This document shows positions 31,453 through 32,639 of a stretch of DNA of 32,639 bases, in pieces (position 1 is the stretch's first letter; each line of letters begins with the position of its first letter). This DNA comes from Alkalitalea saponilacus. GTDB taxonomy: Bacteria > Bacteroidota > Bacteroidia > Bacteroidales > Marinilabiliaceae. The notes beneath the pieces are model-generated. The model was given only the letters and a program-made list of their open reading frames with translations, searched no databases and was not told where the DNA came from. The stretch is taken from the NCBI RefSeq assembly GCF_900168165.1, contig NZ_FUYV01000026.1, positions 1 through 32,639 on the forward strand, in the 5' to 3' direction. A program made the translations under genes and the position numbers.

Positions 31453-31572
31453 TTGATCAAGAAATTTGAAGTAGTCGTATTCCATATTCTTGCTGCTATA
31501 GCCGTATTGTACGTTGTCATTGAGCTGATTGAGCTTGTATATCAATTTGGGAAAGCACTTTTGACAATGAAC
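31453..31572 (+). pseudogene. Remnant of a small membrane protein (PsiE-like N-terminus)
   Basis: About 40 residues starting at a TTG (KKFEVVVFHILAAIAVLYVV, then IELIELVYQFGKALLT) resemble the first TM segment of PsiE-type or similar small membrane proteins. After 31572 the sequence turns into unrelated residues to a stop at 31674, so the gene has lost its 3' part. The family call is tentative. Confidence 0.35.
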
Positions 31573-31601
31573 GATACTACAACTCGTCTTTTAATATCTA
31601 A

Positions 31602-31904
31602 AGAACAGACTGCACTAGTTTTACCAGTTTTTTTCAACATAATCTTCGCAGAATCCTCTTCGATTTTTGCGTAAATGTCGGCGTGTGGACAGGCGTAATG
31701 ATAGCACAGAACGTCATCGAAGTCAAATCTGATGGAATTATTGGGCCAGTCACCCTGGGTAAATTAAACACCATCAATCCCGAACTGTTCCTGGCATCTA
31801 CTACACTTGTCAAAATTGCCCGCTATGTTCACCTTGTCAAAATTCGTCCGGCCAACAGCCGCTTCTTTTACGGCTGGATTGGCCGTGCCATCGGAGACAT
31901 CTAA
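31602..31904 (+). pseudogene. C-terminal remnant of a GH108-type N-acetylmuramidase
   Basis: Open from 31602 (stop just before) to TAA at 31904. Reads ...RRILFDFCVNVGVWTGVMIAQ, then DGIIGPVTLGKLN, and RPANSRFFYGWIGRAIG. These match the second half of glycoside hydrolase 108/secretion-activator proteins: the FD-x-x-VN-x-G helix, the peptidoglycan-binding DGIIGP turn and the F-x-x-GW-x-x-R end. The catalytic N-terminal Glu region is absent. Likely derived from a phage or lysis-type gene. Confidence 0.65.
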
Positions 31905-32089
31905 TCCAACAACCTAATCAAGGAAAAACCAACGGCAAAATAAAAATAGACGAAGCATTTTTATCAGTTGACGATGAAATAATAAAATTAATAACTAACT
32001 TATCCACCAAGCATCTATCATCCAATCTAACAGCCAGCTAATTACAACCATGCATTAAAAAAAACAAGTTAAAACATTAACTAAACCAT
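31905..32089 (+). other. Intergenic stretch with a possible short coding remnant
   Basis: 31916-32041 can be read as about 41 codons (…GKIKIDEAFLSVDDEIIKLI…) to a stop without a start codon. Codon use looks coding-like, but I recognise no family; another relic is possible. Confidence 0.25.
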
Positions 32090-32386
32090 ATGCAAACGAA
32101 TAAATATATAGATTTCAAAAGCTTAGCCGGGATTCTTTTTGTTTTCATGGCCACCGTTTATATCCTGATTATTGGAAAAGATCTGATTATGCCCTTTGTT
32201 TTTGCTCTGCTGCTTTGGCTTATTGTCAAACAGATAAGACTTTTTATGAATCGCATCGGGTTTGTGAAGAACAAGGTTCCGGAGTGGGTTAAGAATTTGA
32301 TCTCGTTTCTGTTAATTCTTCAGGCTTTAAACTTTGAGTCCACTCCGAAAAGTGATTTTATTTATAATGTATTATATATCAAATAA
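32090..32386 (+). pseudogene. AI-2E (PerM-like) transporter, cut after ~80 residues by an IS element
   Basis: The first 80 residues are a good AI-2E family N-terminus: a first TM (ILFVFMATVYILIIGKDLIM), PFVFALLLWLIVKQI, then NKVPEWVKNLISFLLIL. Members are ~340-370 aa. From about 32325 the frame continues into the left end of an IS1182-family element and stops at 32386, giving a tail (ALNFESTPKSDFIYN) foreign to the family. The rest of the gene should lie beyond the element, outside the window. Confidence 0.75.
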
Positions 32387-32639
32387 TTAGTTGCGTATTT
32401 CAATCATTTTGTGTATCTTAGTTGCATCATAAAAAGAGCCATAAATGTTTAAAAAATCATCAGAATCAGGTCAGCTAAATATATTTACGTCGTCCAAATC
32501 TTTGTTTTCTGGCAATTCGCTTAAGATGTACGAAGATAAACAGGCATGGCATAATCAGTTCCGTAAACAGATCACCATGCGAATTGATGAAAATATCTTC
32601 CGACCTTTATATTGCAAGGATAACGGCACCCCTAATGCT
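32325..32639 (+). mobile_element. IS1182-family insertion sequence, left end (continues past window)
   Basis: Starts somewhere near 32325-32345, where homology to the interrupted transporter stops (GAGTCCACTCCGAAAAGTGA looks like the terminal repeat region), and contains the 5' part of a transposase gene. A TTG (32391) 20 nt ahead of TATCTTAG (32414) may be its promoter. The right end and target duplication are not in the window. Confidence 0.7.
32445..32639 (+). CDS. IS1182-family transposase, N-terminal part (3' end outside window)
   Basis: 65 codons in frame to the last base of the window. The reading starts MFKKSSESGQLNIFTSS, then SGNSLKMYEDKQAWHNQFRKQ and ITMRIDENIFRPLY, ending NGTPNA. 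That is the usual N-terminal block of Bacteroidota IS1182-type DDE transposases (QLDIF / WHN-x-F / RIDE motifs before the catalytic domain). No stop is reached. Inserted in, and breaking, an AI-2E transporter gene. Confidence 0.85.
   Translation, partial: MFKKSSESGQLNIFTSSKSLFSGNSLKMYEDKQAWHNQFRKQITMRIDENIFRPLYCKDNGTPNA

Overview
The window looks like a chromosomal segment of a Bacteroidota bacterium, most likely class Bacteroidia and Marinilabiliales-like; the order is a guess. The signs are a type IX secretion C-terminal domain, TonB-dependent receptor and DUF5686 proteins with carboxypeptidase-regulatory-like N-termini, a lipoprotein with an Asp-rich surface-export signal, promoters of the TTG-N19/20-TAnnTTTG type, a TamB with ExbB/ExbD/TonB genes behind it, and an IS1182-type transposase. 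Base composition is moderately AT-rich, and the toxin-antitoxin pair and the gene remnants at the right end look richer still.

Layout. 1-480 is the tail of a T9SS cargo protein. 676-1507 is a DUF1778/GNAT toxin-antitoxin pair with a promoter/operator that can be read directly. 1859-3421 (minus strand) is a compact cassette of a PqqD-like domain, a 76-aa peptide and an HprK-like kinase, a plausible minimal peptide-modification (RiPP-like) system without the usual protease or cyclase. 3422-4208 is repeat-rich non-coding DNA, then tsaD (minus). 5510-12030 is tamB-exbB-exbD-tonB, apparently with a non-ATG start for tamB. 12031-13515 is a long non-coding gap with tandem hairpin modules. 13516-16812 is an Oar-like TonB-dependent receptor, convergent with a surface lipoprotein that has an internal ABAB duplication.

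18769-30645 is a long plus-strand block centred on lipids: an MMPL/RND exporter and a LolA-like partner, a TSUP permease, a CdsA-like cytidylyltransferase, a dolichol/phytol-kinase-like protein, an extended SDR reductase, a CDP-alcohol phosphatidyltransferase, a DUF5686 outer-membrane protein, a classical SDR and a two-domain VOC protein. Together these could make, activate, reduce and move a non-standard membrane lipid. That is inference from families and gene order.

30740-31146 is a tRNA-Ser(GCU)/tRNA-Pro(UGG) unit with a near-consensus promoter and a strong terminator. It is followed by a graveyard of truncated genes (linear amide hydrolase, PsiE-like, GH108 muramidase, AI-2E transporter), the last cut by an IS1182-family element that runs off the window end. 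Several genes (tamB, cdsA-like, MMPL, TSUP, SDR) carry unusually long perfect inverted repeats inside the coding sequence.
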